Of a stretch of 64,000 nt of DNA, positions 1-8,245 are shown piece after piece. Source of the stretch: Thermococcus sp. JdFR-02 (GTDB lineage: Archaea; Methanobacteriota_B; Thermococci; Thermococcales; Thermococcaceae); NCBI GenBank assembly GCA_002009975.1, contig MTLP01000002.1:1-64000 (forward strand), written 5' to 3'. A program made the position numbers and the translations under genes. How positions within the stretch are numbered: position 1 is the first letter of the stretch; every line of letters starts with the position of its first letter. The notes beneath the pieces were generated by a model, which was not told where the DNA came from, did no database searches, and saw only the letters and a program-made list of their open reading frames with translations.

Positions 1-179
1 TCGTTACAAAACAAAATTGACTCCATAACACAAAATTGCTTTTAGACAACAAAAACACAACAAAAAGAGCCAAAACAGAAAAATAAAAAACAATTACTCA
101 ACTCTTAAATCACTTCAATTTAATATGATATATACCAAGCACATATCAACAGCTGAAGCAATCTTTAAAAATACCCAAA

Positions 180-188
180 GTTTATAAA
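180..188 (+). promoter_or_regulatory. TATA box of the YhbY-S19e operon
   Basis: GTTTATAAAG-type box about 55 bases before the first start codon. Transcription would begin near 210, followed by a ribosome site (GAGGTGTGA, 227-235). The 180 bases before it show no gene. Confidence 0.55.
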
Positions 189-198
189 GCATGTAGCT

Positions 199-212
199 TT
201 CCTTTAGCGAGA
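199..212 (+). repeat. 14-bp element shared with the PDCD5 leader, copy 1
   Basis: TTCCTTTAGCGAGA is repeated exactly at 1190-1203. In both places it covers the transcription start expected from the TATA box and lies before a translation-related gene. A shared initiator or leader element is an inference. Confidence 0.5.
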
Positions 213-239
213 GCGAGAAAATTTAAAGAGGTGTGAGAG

Positions 240-659
240 ATGGAAAAACGCCTACCTGGAAAAGTGAGAAGAGCTATAAGAGCGAAATATTATGATATTG
301 AACCTAGAGCATGGATTGGAAAAAAGGGGTTAGATGAGAGTGTAATAAATGAAATTAACACCCAACTGGAAAAAGACGGCATTTTAAAGGTTGAGATTAA
401 GAAAGGTGCTCTAATAGTGACACAAATGAAAAGAGAACAAATAGCCGAAAAAGTTGCCCAGCTTACTGATAGTGAGTTAATAGATGTGAGAGGCAAAAGG
501 TTTATATTATTCCGTCCAAGAGAAGGTTGGGAAAAGTATTTAAGGAAGCTCAAGCTTAAGGAACTTTCAAAGGGAGAGCGGGAAGAAAAGCCCGTTAAAA
601 AGATCAAGCTCGATATCGCTCAATTTAGGAAGAAATTCAAGAAAGGAAGGGGTGAATGA
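240..659 (+). CDS. YhbY/CRM-domain RNA-binding protein
   Basis: A 139-residue basic protein. Residues about 4-95 match the CRM/YhbY fold: a GKKG loop at 27-30 in the place of the family's GxxG RNA-contacting loop, then helix-strand segments ending in the typical L-I-D-V-R-G-K...FRP strand at 80-93. A lysine-rich tail follows. Family members bind structured RNA, and bacterial YhbY associates with the pre-50S ribosome, so a role in ribosome assembly is the best inference. The start ATG follows a GAGGTGTGA ribosome site. Its TGA overlaps the first bases of the S19e region, so the two are co-transcribed and probably translationally coupled. Confidence 0.85.
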   Translation: MEKRLPGKVRRAIRAKYYDIEPRAWIGKKGLDESVINEINTQLEKDGILKVEIKKGALIVTQMKREQIAEKVAQLTDSELIDVRGKRFILFRPREGWEKYLRKLKLKELSKGEREEKPVKKIKLDIAQFRKKFKKGRGE

Positions 660-661
660 GG

Positions 662-1114
662 ATGGCGACAGTTTATGATGTTCCTGGTGATTTGCTCGTT
701 GAAAGGGTTGCTCAAAAGTTGAAGGAGATACAAGAGATTAAGCCACCAGAGTGGGCATTATTCGTTAAAACAGGAAGACACAAGGAAAGAATACCAGAGC
801 AAGACGATTGGTGGTACTATAGAGTTGCTTCAATCTTAAGAAAAATCTACATTGATGGTCCCGTTGGTATTGAAAGATTAAGGACCTACTATGGCGGAAG
901 AAAGAATAGAGGTCATGCTCCAGAAAAGTTCTACAAGGGAAGTGGAAGCATAATAAGGAAAGCCCTCCAACAACTTGAGGCAGCTGGATTCATAACAAAA
1001 GTTCCAGGAGAGGGAAGGATAGTAACTCCAAAGGGAAGAAGCTTTTTAGATAAGGCAGCAACCGAACTTAAGAAGGAATTAGAGGAGATTATTCCAGAGC
1101 TTAAGAAGTACTGA
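662..1114 (+). CDS. rps19e: 30S ribosomal protein S19e
   Basis: A 150-residue winged-helix ribosomal protein of archaea and eukaryotes, needed for small-subunit maturation. Recognisable blocks are MATVYDVP at the start, [12 protein letters not shown], the tryptophan-rich [28 protein letters not shown] and the C-terminal GR(I)[10 protein letters not shown]. An ATG at 656 is in frame, but the ATG at 662 fits the conserved N-terminus and follows a GGGGTGA-type ribosome site inside the end of the YhbY gene. The two genes form one operon. Confidence 0.97.
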   Translation: MATVYDVPGDLLVERVAQKLKEIQEIKPPEWALFVKTGRHKERIPEQDDWWYYRVASILRKIYIDGPVGIERLRTYYGGRKNRGHAPEKFYKGSGSIIRKALQQLEAAGFITKVPGEGRIVTPKGRSFLDKAATELKKELEEIIPELKKY

Positions 1115-1189
1115 GCTTTTCTTTATTAAACCCCAAATTTTTATCTTTGTCATGCAGTTGCAATAACTTTTTAATTCCTTTTGCTTATC

Positions 1190-1203
1190 TTCCTTTAGCG
1201 AGA
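1190..1203 (+). repeat. 14-bp element shared with the YhbY leader, copy 2
   Basis: Exact copy of 199-212. It sits 18 bases after a TATA-like CTTTTTAATT (1167-1176), again at the expected transcription start, 19 bases before the PDCD5 ATG. Confidence 0.5.
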
Positions 1204-1221
1204 CTTTTGGAGGTGACGCTC

Positions 1222-1560
1222 ATGGCTGAAGATATTGAAGAAATCAGGAGAAAAAAACTTTTAGAACTACAAAGAAAACTAGCAGAGCAACAAAAAGCCC
1301 AAGAGGAAGAAGCCAGAAGACAAATGGAAATTGAAGCCCAGATACAGGCAATATTAAGGAGAATACTAACTCCAGAAGCGAGGGAAAGACTGAACAGAGT
1401 AAAACTCGTCAAACCCGAACTTGCGAGACAAGTGGAGCTTATATTGGTTCAACTCTATCAAGCGGGACAGATAAGGGAAAAAATCAGTGATGAAAAACTT
1501 AAGAGAATCTTAGCCCAGATAGATGCAAGGACGAGAAAGGAGTACAGGATTAAATGGTGA
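1222..1560 (+). CDS. PDCD5-like DNA-binding protein
   Basis: A 112-residue protein of the archaeal/eukaryotic PDCD5 (TFAR19) family. It begins MAEDIEEIRRKKL, continues as a long charged helix rich in E, R, K and Q, and ends in the conserved three-helix core (ILTPEARERLNRVKLVKP, then the IDARTRKEYRIKW region). Archaeal members bind nucleic acid, but the cellular role is not settled. A longer reading frame opens at 1147, but the ATG at 1222 follows a strong GGAGGTGA and matches the family N-terminus. It follows S19e by about 107 bases with its own promoter. Confidence 0.9.
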   Translation: MAEDIEEIRRKKLLELQRKLAEQQKAQEEEARRQMEIEAQIQAILRRILTPEARERLNRVKLVKPELARQVELILVQLYQAGQIREKISDEKLKRILAQIDARTRKEYRIKW

Positions 1561-1586
1561 CCTTTTAACTTCTTTTTGGTGATTCT

Positions 1587-2189
1587 ATGGAAGTTTATCA
1601 CCTTTACAGTGGAGGAAAAGATTCTTCTCTAGCCGCTTACATTCTAAGAAGTATTGGTTATGAGGTTAAGCTGGTTACGATTAATTTTAGAGTTTTAGAT
1701 AGTTGGAAATATGCAAAGAAAACCGCTGAGGCTTTAGGTTTTGAGCATGATGTTATTTTTCTCGATAAAAAGATCTTAGAAAAAGCTGCTGAAATTTGTA
1801 TTCAAGATGGACACCCAAATAGAGCGATTCAGTTTATCCATGAAAGAGCCTTAGAAGAAGTTGCAAAGATGGAAGAGGTCAAAAGGATTAGTGATGGAAC
1901 AAGAAGAGATGACAGGGTTCCAATGTTGGAATTGCCAAAGGCAAGAAGCTTAGAAGATAGATTTAACGTTCAATATATTCGTCCTTTACTCGGATTGGGA
2001 TATAAAACGATTAGAGAGCTTACAGAGAAGCTTTTCATTATTGAGATTAGAGAGAGTGAAAAGCTTGAAAAGAGCGATTACGAAGTTGAGCTTAGATATT
2101 TGCTCAGACAGAAAGGTATTGATCCGTTAAGCATCTTCCCCAAGAGACATTATCAGTCAAGGGTTTTGGGGTGGAAAGAGATTTATTAA
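1587..2189 (+). CDS. PP-loop (N-type) ATP pyrophosphatase family protein
   Basis: A 200-residue protein with the PP-loop SGGKDSS at residues 8-14 near the N-terminus. This binds ATP alpha/beta phosphates in enzymes that adenylate a substrate (tRNA thiolases, asparagine synthase, GMP synthase). A second conserved segment, ISDGTRRDDRVP around residues 101-112, probably contacts substrate. Family members activate RNA or small molecules, but the sequence does not say which substrate this one uses. A GGTGAT ribosome site lies five bases before the ATG. It follows the PDCD5 gene by 26 bases and is probably in its transcript. Confidence 0.75.
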   Translation: MEVYHLYSGGKDSSLAAYILRSIGYEVKLVTINFRVLDSWKYAKKTAEALGFEHDVIFLDKKILEKAAEICIQDGHPNRAIQFIHERALEEVAKMEEVKRISDGTRRDDRVPMLELPKARSLEDRFNVQYIRPLLGLGYKTIRELTEKLFIIEIRESEKLEKSDYEVELRYLLRQKGIDPLSIFPKRHYQSRVLGWKEIY

Positions 2190-2357
2190 AACTAAGAGTT
2201 GAGTTCGTTTCATTGTAACTTGGCCTTTCAATTTAATGTCGATTTTTGTTCAATCTCTTACTCAGCTTTCTTTTGGCTATAATAACTAATAAAACTATAG
2301 TCTAAAAAAATTATTATTTAAAATAGAAAAAATAAATTAACTAAAGCAGAAGGAAAA

Positions 2358-2367
2358 ATTTATATAT
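2358..2367 (+). promoter_or_regulatory. TATA box of the secreted-protein pair
   Basis: ATTTATATAT preceded by an A-rich BRE. Predicted transcription start is near 2390 and the ribosome site GGTGAT at 2405-2410. The 170 bases before it contain no gene. Confidence 0.55.
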
Positions 2368-2415
2368 CCTGGGAGTTTAAGATACAGGTGTAAAAAATCT
2401 GGTAGGTGATGCCAA

Positions 2416-2946
2416 TTGCAATGGAAGAAATTGTTAAGTTTAGTGTTGGGAGTATTGGCTTTAGCGGCTACTACAGAAATTGCGAGTGCAGAGAAAATTA
2501 TAAAGTCAAATGAAGGGGACATTATACCTGGTCCTTTTACAGAATGGAGAATAGTGGACTCGTATGTATATACAATAAATTATGGACCATGGGTAGAAGA
2601 AGTAAGGCATACATGTTATACCACTAGCTGTAGCGTAAAAAAGACCATAAGCCACTGCAGTGAAACTGTTCTCTGGGGTACAGTAAAAGTGTCTAAATCA
2701 GAGATTAAAGCAGAGGTGGGGTTTTCTATAGGAGAAGAAGATTGTGAAAGTATTAGCTGTAGTGCAACTTGTAATTACGGAGAGACACTTATCCTATATT
2801 GGAGGTATAGACAACCAGTTTATAAAATCATTCAAAGAAAATATATAGTAGATGGATTTGGCAGAGAATATGCAACAGATGAGTATGCCTATGCTTATGC
2901 GAGACAGGAATGGACACCAGAATGTAAGAGCATAGCTACAAGGTGA
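2416..2946 (+). CDS. Secreted cysteine-rich protein of unknown function
   Basis: A 176-residue protein with a TTG start chosen because AGGTGAT ends five bases before it. Residues 1-25 are a signal peptide (two lysines, hydrophobic run LLSLVLGVLALAA, cleavage near ASA). The mature part has seven cysteines (HTC, TTSC, SHC, EDC, ISC, ATC, PEC), suitable for disulfides outside a hyperthermophile cell. The segment around GTVKVSKSEIKAEVGFSI followed by a tyrosine-rich strand region recalls a beta-sandwich family of secreted Firmicutes proteins; that similarity is an impression, not a search. The stop overlaps the ribosome site of the next gene, so the two form an operon. Confidence 0.65.
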   Translation: MQWKKLLSLVLGVLALAATTEIASAEKIIKSNEGDIIPGPFTEWRIVDSYVYTINYGPWVEEVRHTCYTTSCSVKKTISHCSETVLWGTVKVSKSEIKAEVGFSIGEEDCESISCSATCNYGETLILYWRYRQPVYKIIQRKYIVDGFGREYATDEYAYAYARQEWTPECKSIATR

Positions 2947-2952
2947 AGAACA

Positions 2953-3849
2953 GTGAAGAAACACTTAGAAGAAAAGATTTATTCAGCGTCTGTAATAATT
3001 ATTTCATTTGTCCTCTTTTCATCTCTTTTAATTGGAATTTATTCTCATAAAATTTCAGAACGAAAATTAGAAAGCACTGGTACATTTATCAGCGAACACC
3101 TAGCCTATGTATATGCAAGTCCAAACGAGACTATAGAAGCAACAATCTATTGGTGTCCTTTAAGATTAGAAAAAAATACTAGTATAACTGCATATGCTCC
3201 AAATCTCAATTCGTGGGTTAAATACAGGGGGAAAGAACTTAAGCGATCTTCTCGTGGATATTTTGAATTACAGATACCAATAACTCCTTGGTATATAGGG
3301 ACTTACGAACTCAGAAACTTAAAGTTAAATGTTTCTATCTGGACCTCAAACACTAAACAAAAATTGATACTTCCTTTTGGGAACTGGAGTTTTGAAGTTG
3401 TATTTAATACCTCTTCCGATTTATTAATTACGGAATTTAATTCAAAAATTTTCACAGTAGAAGAAGCTACCAAACTTATAGCCTATGAGATAGGATTATT
3501 CAATCCTACAGATAGAAATATCTATGTCACAAATATTGCCTATAATCTTAATGCCTCAAAAGTCAGAACTATCGCGATAGCTTGTTACAATGCAACATCT
3601 ATTCTTAACTTACCTTCAATACATAATGCTTCAGACATTCCAGAAAACAATATTCTTCCTGTGACAGGGTGTCTAATTCCATCACGAGAAAAAAGATACA
3701 TTGTTGTTTATATTAAAGTGAATCCCTCTGTAAAAATGCTTTTATTAAGACCAAAAATAGAGTACAAAATAGATAATAGAACTCGTTTTATGCCAGGAGG
3801 AATAATGGAATTTACAAGAGTCCAAAAATCGTGTATGAGCCAATCTTAA
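2953..3849 (+). CDS. Membrane-anchored extracellular protein of unknown function
   Basis: A 298-residue protein with GTG start six bases after AGGTGA. Residues 10-29 (IYSASVIIISFVLFSSLLIG) form one membrane anchor; the rest is predicted outside, rich in N-x-S/T sites and beta-prone, with paired cysteines at the middle and end. The central part (ATKLIAYEIGLFNPTDRNIYVTNIAYN) looks like an immunoglobulin-like beta domain. It is translationally coupled to the secreted cysteine-rich gene upstream, so the two products probably act together at the cell surface. I do not recognise a family. The A+T-rich composition and isolation suggest an accessory pair. Confidence 0.6.
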   Translation: MKKHLEEKIYSASVIIISFVLFSSLLIGIYSHKISERKLESTGTFISEHLAYVYASPNETIEATIYWCPLRLEKNTSITAYAPNLNSWVKYRGKELKRSSRGYFELQIPITPWYIGTYELRNLKLNVSIWTSNTKQKLILPFGNWSFEVVFNTSSDLLITEFNSKIFTVEEATKLIAYEIGLFNPTDRNIYVTNIAYNLNASKVRTIAIACYNATSILNLPSIHNASDIPENNILPVTGCLIPSREKRYIVVYIKVNPSVKMLLLRPKIEYKIDNRTRFMPGGIMEFTRVQKSCMSQS

Positions 3850-4070
3850 GAATTATTTTTGATGTACTATCCGCAGATTTTTATAATTTTTATCTTCTTT
3901 TTGATTCTCTAACTTATTCTCACAGGAACAAATATCACTCTTCACCAAAAATTCTTAAGGATGGTGAATATTCTTTAAGCCAGAATGCATAGTCTTAATA
4001 TCCATCACGAGGCAAGATTTATAAAAGGAGACTAAAATGTTAGCTCTGAATATAAAAACTTAAGGGGAAG

Positions 4071-4090
4071 ATTTAAATAAGCTTAAGCTT
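4071..4090 (+). promoter_or_regulatory. Promoter of the L39e-L31e-aIF6 operon with a HindIII-type palindrome
   Basis: The TATA box ATTTAAATAA (4071-4080) runs into a perfect 12-bp palindrome, AAGCTTAAGCTT (4079-4090), followed by another AAGCTT at 4092. Transcription should start near 4100. The palindrome directly after the TATA box could bind a regulator. The rest of 3850-4070 shows only a second TATA-like stretch (GATTTATAAAAG, about 4016-4027) and no gene. Confidence 0.5.
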
Positions 4091-4135
4091 GAAGCTTGGT
4101 TAGAACTAATTACGATAACCTAAGGAGGGATAGGA

Positions 4136-4291
4136 ATGGCAAGATATAAGCCACTTGCAAAGAAGCTTCGCTTGGCTAAAGCGGGTAAGCAAAATAGGAG
4201 AGTTCCCGTTTGGGTAATTATTAAAACAAACAGAAAAGTTATGACGCATCCAAAGAGAAGATACTGGAGGAGGACAAAGCTTAAGGAGTGA
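4136..4291 (+). CDS. rpl39e: 50S ribosomal protein L39e
   Basis: A 51-residue very basic protein lining the ribosomal exit tunnel. Translation gives [18 protein letters not shown] at the start, then [16 protein letters not shown] and the family-typical end [14 protein letters not shown]. Length and sequence match archaeal L39e almost throughout. The ribosome site AAGGAGGGA lies just before the ATG. It is the first gene of an operon; its TGA is followed by the L31e ATG after six bases. Confidence 0.97.
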   Translation: MARYKPLAKKLRLAKAGKQNRRVPVWVIIKTNRKVMTHPKRRYWRRTKLKE

Positions 4292-4297
4292 TGAGCT

Positions 4298-4570
4298 ATG
4301 GCAGAGGAGAGAGTTTATACCGTCCCAATTAAGAAGATAAAGAAGATCGTTCCAAGATGGAAAAGAGCTCCAAGGGCAGTAAAGTTCGTTAAGGAGTTTG
4401 TAGCAAGGCACACAAAGGCTCAAGAAGTAATTATAGGTACCGATGTCAACGAGAAGATCTGGGAACGTGGGATAGAAAAGCCACCAAGCAAGCTTAGAGT
4501 CAAGGTTACAATAGAGGAAAAAGAGACTGAAGAAGGAAGAATCAAGGTTGCAGAGGTTCACCTTGCCTGA
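4298..4570 (+). CDS. rpl31e: 50S ribosomal protein L31e
   Basis: A 90-residue protein located near the exit of the large-subunit tunnel in archaea and eukaryotes. It shows the family pattern: [20 protein letters not shown], then [32 protein letters not shown] and a strand ending in VAEVHLA. The ribosome site GGAGTGATGAG overlaps the L39e stop. It is the second gene of the operon and is followed by aIF6 after 31 bases. Confidence 0.97.
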   Translation: MAEERVYTVPIKKIKKIVPRWKRAPRAVKFVKEFVARHTKAQEVIIGTDVNEKIWERGIEKPPSKLRVKVTIEEKETEEGRIKVAEVHLA

Positions 4571-4601
4571 TTTTATTTTAATTTAATGATGAGGTGCGAA
4601 A

Positions 4602-5288
4602 ATGCATATTGAGAGATTAGATTTTGAAAATTCACCATATTTGGGTGTGTTTGGAGTTGCAACCGATAAGGTAGTTCTTATTAGGGAAGGTTTGCAAGAG
4701 GGCAAGTTAGAAGTTCTTAGGGGAGTTTTAAGGGTTCCTTTAATTGAGACAAGCATAATGAAATCAAGGATTGTTGGAATCTTTGCCAAAGGCAATTCAA
4801 ATGCTATAATAGTCCCCCATTACATCTGGGATAACGAGCTTGAAAGGATAAACAATGCATTGAAAGAATTTGATATAGACCTAAGAATTGAGCCACTCTT
4901 TAGTAAGCTAACTGCTTTTGGAAACTTGATATTGGCTAATGATAAAGCTGCTTTAGTTAGTGCAAAATTCACAAAGGATGAGGCAAAGCAGATTGAGGAC
5001 ATTTTGGGAGTTGAAGTTGAGAGGGGAATTATAGCAACCTACTACGCTGTTGGAAGCGTTGGAGTTATAACCAATAAAGGCGGAATAGTGCACCCAGATA
5101 CAACTGAAGAAGAATTGGAATGGCTTAAAGATTTGTTTGGTGTTGATGTTTATCTCGGAACCGCTAACATGGGAGTTCCCTTTGTAGGCTCATGTATGCT
5201 GGCTAATTCCTTTGGTGTTGCGGTTGGCAGTTTAACTACTGGTCCAGAAATCGTTAAAATTGAGGAAGCATTAGGATTTTTGGGGTGA
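4602..5288 (+). CDS. eif6: Translation initiation factor aIF6
   Basis: A 228-residue pentein-fold protein that binds the large ribosomal subunit and prevents premature joining with the small one. Five similar alpha/beta repeats are visible; characteristic stretches are NSPYLGVFGVATDKV at the N-terminus, NSNAIIVPHYI, FGNLILANDKAALVS, and VPFVGSCMLANSFGVAVGSLTTGPE near the C-terminus. Length equals that of archaeal homologues. The ATG follows GAGGTGCG. It sits between L31e and LX, the order conserved in many archaea. Confidence 0.97.
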   Translation: MHIERLDFENSPYLGVFGVATDKVVLIREGLQEGKLEVLRGVLRVPLIETSIMKSRIVGIFAKGNSNAIIVPHYIWDNELERINNALKEFDIDLRIEPLFSKLTAFGNLILANDKAALVSAKFTKDEAKQIEDILGVEVERGIIATYYAVGSVGVITNKGGIVHPDTTEEELEWLKDLFGVDVYLGTANMGVPFVGSCMLANSFGVAVGSLTTGPEIVKIEEALGFLG

Positions 5289-5294
5289 GGAAAG

Positions 5295-5531
5295 ATGGAG
5301 GTTAAGGTTTATCGCGTTAAGGGAACCTTTGCAATTGGAAAAGAAAAACAACCATTCACAAAGGAATATAGAGCAGTAAAACCAGAGGATGTTATTGAAT
5401 TAGTCTACTCAGACATTGGAAGTAAACACAAGGTAAAGAGAAGCAAAATCTGGATTGAAAAAATTGAAGAAATTAGCCCAGAGGAAGCCGAGAATCCAAT
5501 AGTTAGAAGACTCAGCCTTGAAACAGCATGA
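5295..5531 (+). CDS. rplX: 50S ribosomal protein L18Ae (LX)
   Basis: A 78-residue protein of the archaeal LX/L18Ae family, a component of the large subunit. It begins [25 protein letters not shown] and has the conserved [18 protein letters not shown] segment. The ATG follows the aIF6 stop by six bases with GTGAGG acting as ribosome site, so it is tightly coupled to aIF6. Confidence 0.95.
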   Translation: MEVKVYRVKGTFAIGKEKQPFTKEYRAVKPEDVIELVYSDIGSKHKVKRSKIWIEKIEEISPEEAENPIVRRLSLETA

Positions 5532-5661
5532 CCCCTTTTCATTAAATCTTTCACTTTATTATTACACCTTAAGCAACTCTTTAGCTTTTCTTAGAGAGCA
5601 ACACAAGTAAATCCAAACCCTTAAAAATTCTCCCTTCAAATTCTTCTTGGAGGTGAAAGTT

Positions 5662-6108
5662 ATGGCACAAAGTCAGGAAGCTTTGGAAAAGTTAGCTTAT
5701 GAATATCAGCTTTTACAAGCTCAAGCTCAGCTTTTGGCACAAAATTTAGAACTTTTAAATTTGGGAATGAACGAATTTAAAGCAGTTAAGGAGACTCTGG
5801 AAAAGCTTAAAGAAGTTGAAGAGGAAAAACCAGAGATTTTAGTTCCTATTGGGGCTGGCTCATTTTTAAAAGGACAAATAATTGATAAGAACAATGCAAT
5901 AGTTAGCATTGGAGCGGGTTATGCAATTGAAAAAAGCTTTGATGATGCAATAAAATATCTTGACGAGAGGATTAAAGAGTACGAGGATGCAATTAAAAGG
6001 ACTCAAGATGCTCTTCAAAACTTAGAACAAAAGCTACAAGACTTAGCAAGAAAGGCTCAAAAAATACAACAAGAACAGGCAATGAAGTTTAGAGTTCAAA
6101 AGAAGTGA
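5662..6108 (+). CDS. pfdA: Prefoldin subunit alpha
   Basis: A 148-residue subunit of the archaeal prefoldin hexamer, the jellyfish-shaped chaperone that passes unfolded proteins to the thermosome. Two long coiled coils (about 3-48 and 95-148, heptads rich in L, Q, E and K) flank a central beta region with the family block [15 protein letters not shown] and [18 protein letters not shown] at 5647 is in frame, but the ATG at 5662 follows GGAGGTGA properly. In many archaea ftsY follows this gene; here the next gene is an opposing membrane-protein gene ending five bases away. Confidence 0.95.
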   Translation: MAQSQEALEKLAYEYQLLQAQAQLLAQNLELLNLGMNEFKAVKETLEKLKEVEEEKPEILVPIGAGSFLKGQIIDKNNAIVSIGAGYAIEKSFDDAIKYLDERIKEYEDAIKRTQDALQNLEQKLQDLARKAQKIQQEQAMKFRVQKK

Positions 6109-6112
6109 TGTC

Positions 6113-7030
6113 CTAAAAGTCCTCCTTTTCCTCCATTTTCACTTCAAATTTCAACTCTTCTTTAACATCCCGCTTAAATGGCAAATCCAAAGCTAGTCTA
6201 AGGACAAAAATACCATGTCCTGCTATTACTCTTCCAAGCTTAAGATTTCTTAGAAGGTTTTGAGGATCTAAAAGATTATAGTGCGAGATTACAAGTATAG
6301 GCTCATTAAAGAATCTGTATTCAAAATTTGCAACATCTCTGGTTTCTGTTATTTTCTCCTTAACTTCAACCTTTCCCTTTGCTATCAATTCCACTTTTGC
6401 TTTTCTTGCCTTGCTCAAGTTAGCTTGTAAATAACCTCTAAACCCATTTTCAATTGGACTAATCCTCAACTCTGCAAAGTCTTCTTGGGTAGAAACGCTT
6501 AAAGTCTCTTGGGGGAACTCCAATCTATAACTTGGCAAAGCGTAGAGAATTACAATATCTTTAAATTCTTCATCCAAAACCCTAACTCCTGATAGGTATA
6601 TCTTTCCAGAGCCGTCTTGGGCTATTGCAAGAAAGAAAGGTTTAACTTCTAAAGTTATCTCCGCCGTTTCCATTTCTCTGTGAGATATAAACTCCCTACT
6701 GACATGATAACTCCTGCTTCTACCACTAGAATGCCACTCCCCAGTAGCTTTAAAGTATCCTTCCTCTACTTTTAATGGCTTTGAAAAGGTTAGTTTATCT
6801 TCGTAGATATTAACGTTGCTAATAAACTTCTCAACTTTCTTGGTTGAACTATATGAGGCGATAATCCCAATACCCACTAATAAAAGGAGAAAAATAAAAG
6901 CTCCAAAGACCCAAAGCGGCATTTTTCCTGTTTTTTGAGCAATAACTATGAGCGCAATAATGAAAACTGCAAGGAAAACAACACCAACTACAAGCAATCC
7001 TTTCCTTGTTTTTACAAAGATTGTTCTCAT
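6113..7030 (-). CDS. Membrane protein of unknown function
   Basis: A 305-residue protein. Residues 9-31 and 38-59 are two membrane segments (GLLVVGVVFLAVFIIALIVI and LWVFGAFIFLLLLVGIGIIA). The remainder is a soluble beta-rich domain carrying an S-S-G-R-S-R-S-Y stretch near residue 103 and many strands. The topology resembles E3-ligase-like GIDE proteins (two membrane segments with a soluble domain), but that is only a guess. A GGTGT ribosome site precedes the ATG. It converges with the prefoldin gene and lies downstream of an MFS gene on the same strand. Confidence 0.65.
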   Translation of the reverse strand: MRTIFVKTRKGLLVVGVVFLAVFIIALIVIAQKTGKMPLWVFGAFIFLLLLVGIGIIASYSSTKKVEKFISNVNIYEDKLTFSKPLKVEEGYFKATGEWHSSGRSRSYHVSREFISHREMETAEITLEVKPFFLAIAQDGSGKIYLSGVRVLDEEFKDIVILYALPSYRLEFPQETLSVSTQEDFAELRISPIENGFRGYLQANLSKARKAKVELIAKGKVEVKEKITETRDVANFEYRFFNEPILVISHYNLLDPQNLLRNLKLGRVIAGHGIFVLRLALDLPFKRDVKEELKFEVKMEEKEDF

Positions 7031-7061
7031 TCTTTACACCAACCTTTTCTTTTTATCGCTT

Positions 7062-8210
7062 TCAAACCTTATAAGGCTTTTTTAAGAAAGTCCAGAACCC
7101 AAAAGAGCTCAAAATCCCAAGTAAGGACACCATAATGGAGAGCATTCTAATGTTAAAACCACTCTCAAGTAAAAATGCAAAAGTTAGATGAGATAACGGA
7201 ATAATAATCGTCGCTAAGGCATCAAATAACCCCCTATAAGTGCCAAGCTTTTCAAGGGGAAAGTGCTTCTGGAAGATGCTATCCATTGAGACATTAAGCA
7301 TTTGTCCGCCTAAACCAAGAACAAAAACTCCAAAAAAGAGTGCCCAAACCTTTGAGAATCCGAACAATATCAAAGCGAGGCTTTGAAGAAGCATTCCAAT
7401 AAAAGCGGCTTTTTTAAGTTCTAACTTTTTCAAGAGCGAAACAATGCCTAGAAGTGCGATTAAACCACCAATGTCTCTAATAGATTGAAGCGTTCCATAT
7501 AAAGCTTCCCCAAGCTCTAAATTCCTCAAGGTGCTGAAGAGAAAGATCTTAAATGAGGAAATAGCAAAGTTAAAGGTTAAGATAATTCCTATAAAAAGAG
7601 CGACCGTTTTAAGAGTGAGTTCAAGCTTTGCAGGGCTTTCAGATTCCTCTTTTTTCAGAACTTTGACATTAAGGTAAGGCATTAATGAAAAAGCCCCAAA
7701 GATAAGGAAGAGTGCATCCATAAATAGCAGCCTTGCACCAAAGAGATATGCCAAATAACCTGCAAAGGGGAATGCTAAAAGAGAAAAACCTCTGCTAATA
7801 CCCTGCAAAGTTGCGTTAAGCCTCTGGAGCTCGCTTTCTTCCGAAGTTATTGTTGCAATTAGTGTAAATCCAAAATATCTGTGAAGAGTATCTAGAGCAG
7901 AAATGAGAGAGATTAAAATATATGCAAGCCAAACATTTGAGAAGCTGAAGATGAGAAAAACAACCAATATAGCTTGCAGTATCATGCTCAAAAACGCCAA
8001 TTTCACCTTTCGCTCAACCCTATCAAGAACTTTTCCCAAGAGAGGAGGAAAGAGCATCCAAGGAAGCATTGAAACAAGGGAATAGCCTGCTACACTTAAT
8101 AGGGAGCCTGTTCCTCTTAGCAACGTCCACGGAATAGCTACACTCTCAATAGCATCTCCAAAAACCCTTAACGCAGTGGTGAAGAGTACTAAGTGATAGA
8201 GTTTTTTCAT
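7062..8210 (-). CDS. Major facilitator superfamily transporter
   Basis: A 382-residue protein with about 11-12 hydrophobic membrane segments. The early pattern (VAIPWTLLRGTGSLLSVAG, then LLGKVLDRVERKVKL between segments 2 and 3) matches the cytoplasmic loop signature of MFS drug-efflux-type permeases. The substrate cannot be told. It is slightly short for the family, as archaeal MFS proteins often are. A GAGGGAGC ribosome site precedes the ATG. It lies between an epimerase gene and a membrane protein gene on the same strand; no functional link is evident. Confidence 0.85.
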   Translation of the reverse strand: MKKLYHLVLFTTALRVFGDAIESVAIPWTLLRGTGSLLSVAGYSLVSMLPWMLFPPLLGKVLDRVERKVKLAFLSMILQAILVVFLIFSFSNVWLAYILISLISALDTLHRYFGFTLIATITSEESELQRLNATLQGISRGFSLLAFPFAGYLAYLFGARLLFMDALFLIFGAFSLMPYLNVKVLKKEESESPAKLELTLKTVALFIGIILTFNFAISSFKIFLFSTLRNLELGEALYGTLQSIRDIGGLIALLGIVSLLKKLELKKAAFIGMLLQSLALILFGFSKVWALFFGVFVLGLGGQMLNVSMDSIFQKHFPLEKLGTYRGLFDALATIIIPLSHLTFAFLLESGFNIRMLSIMVSLLGILSSFGFWTFLKKPYKV

Positions 8211-8245
8211 CGAAGCTCCCTCACGTTATAGAAAAACCATGGAAT

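Noticed and set aside
1-239. tRNA or small RNA gene at the left edge
   Set aside because: No cloverleaf, T-loop consensus or guide boxes are present; only A+T-rich promoter sequence is seen.
4106-4561. 151-codon minus-strand ORF over L39e/L31e
   Set aside because: It is the reverse of two certain ribosomal protein genes and reads as low-complexity hydrophobic sequence without a ribosome site.
4583-4601. C/D box RNA starting at the TGATGAG before aIF6
   Set aside because: No D box at suitable spacing and no second box pair; it is the ribosome site region.
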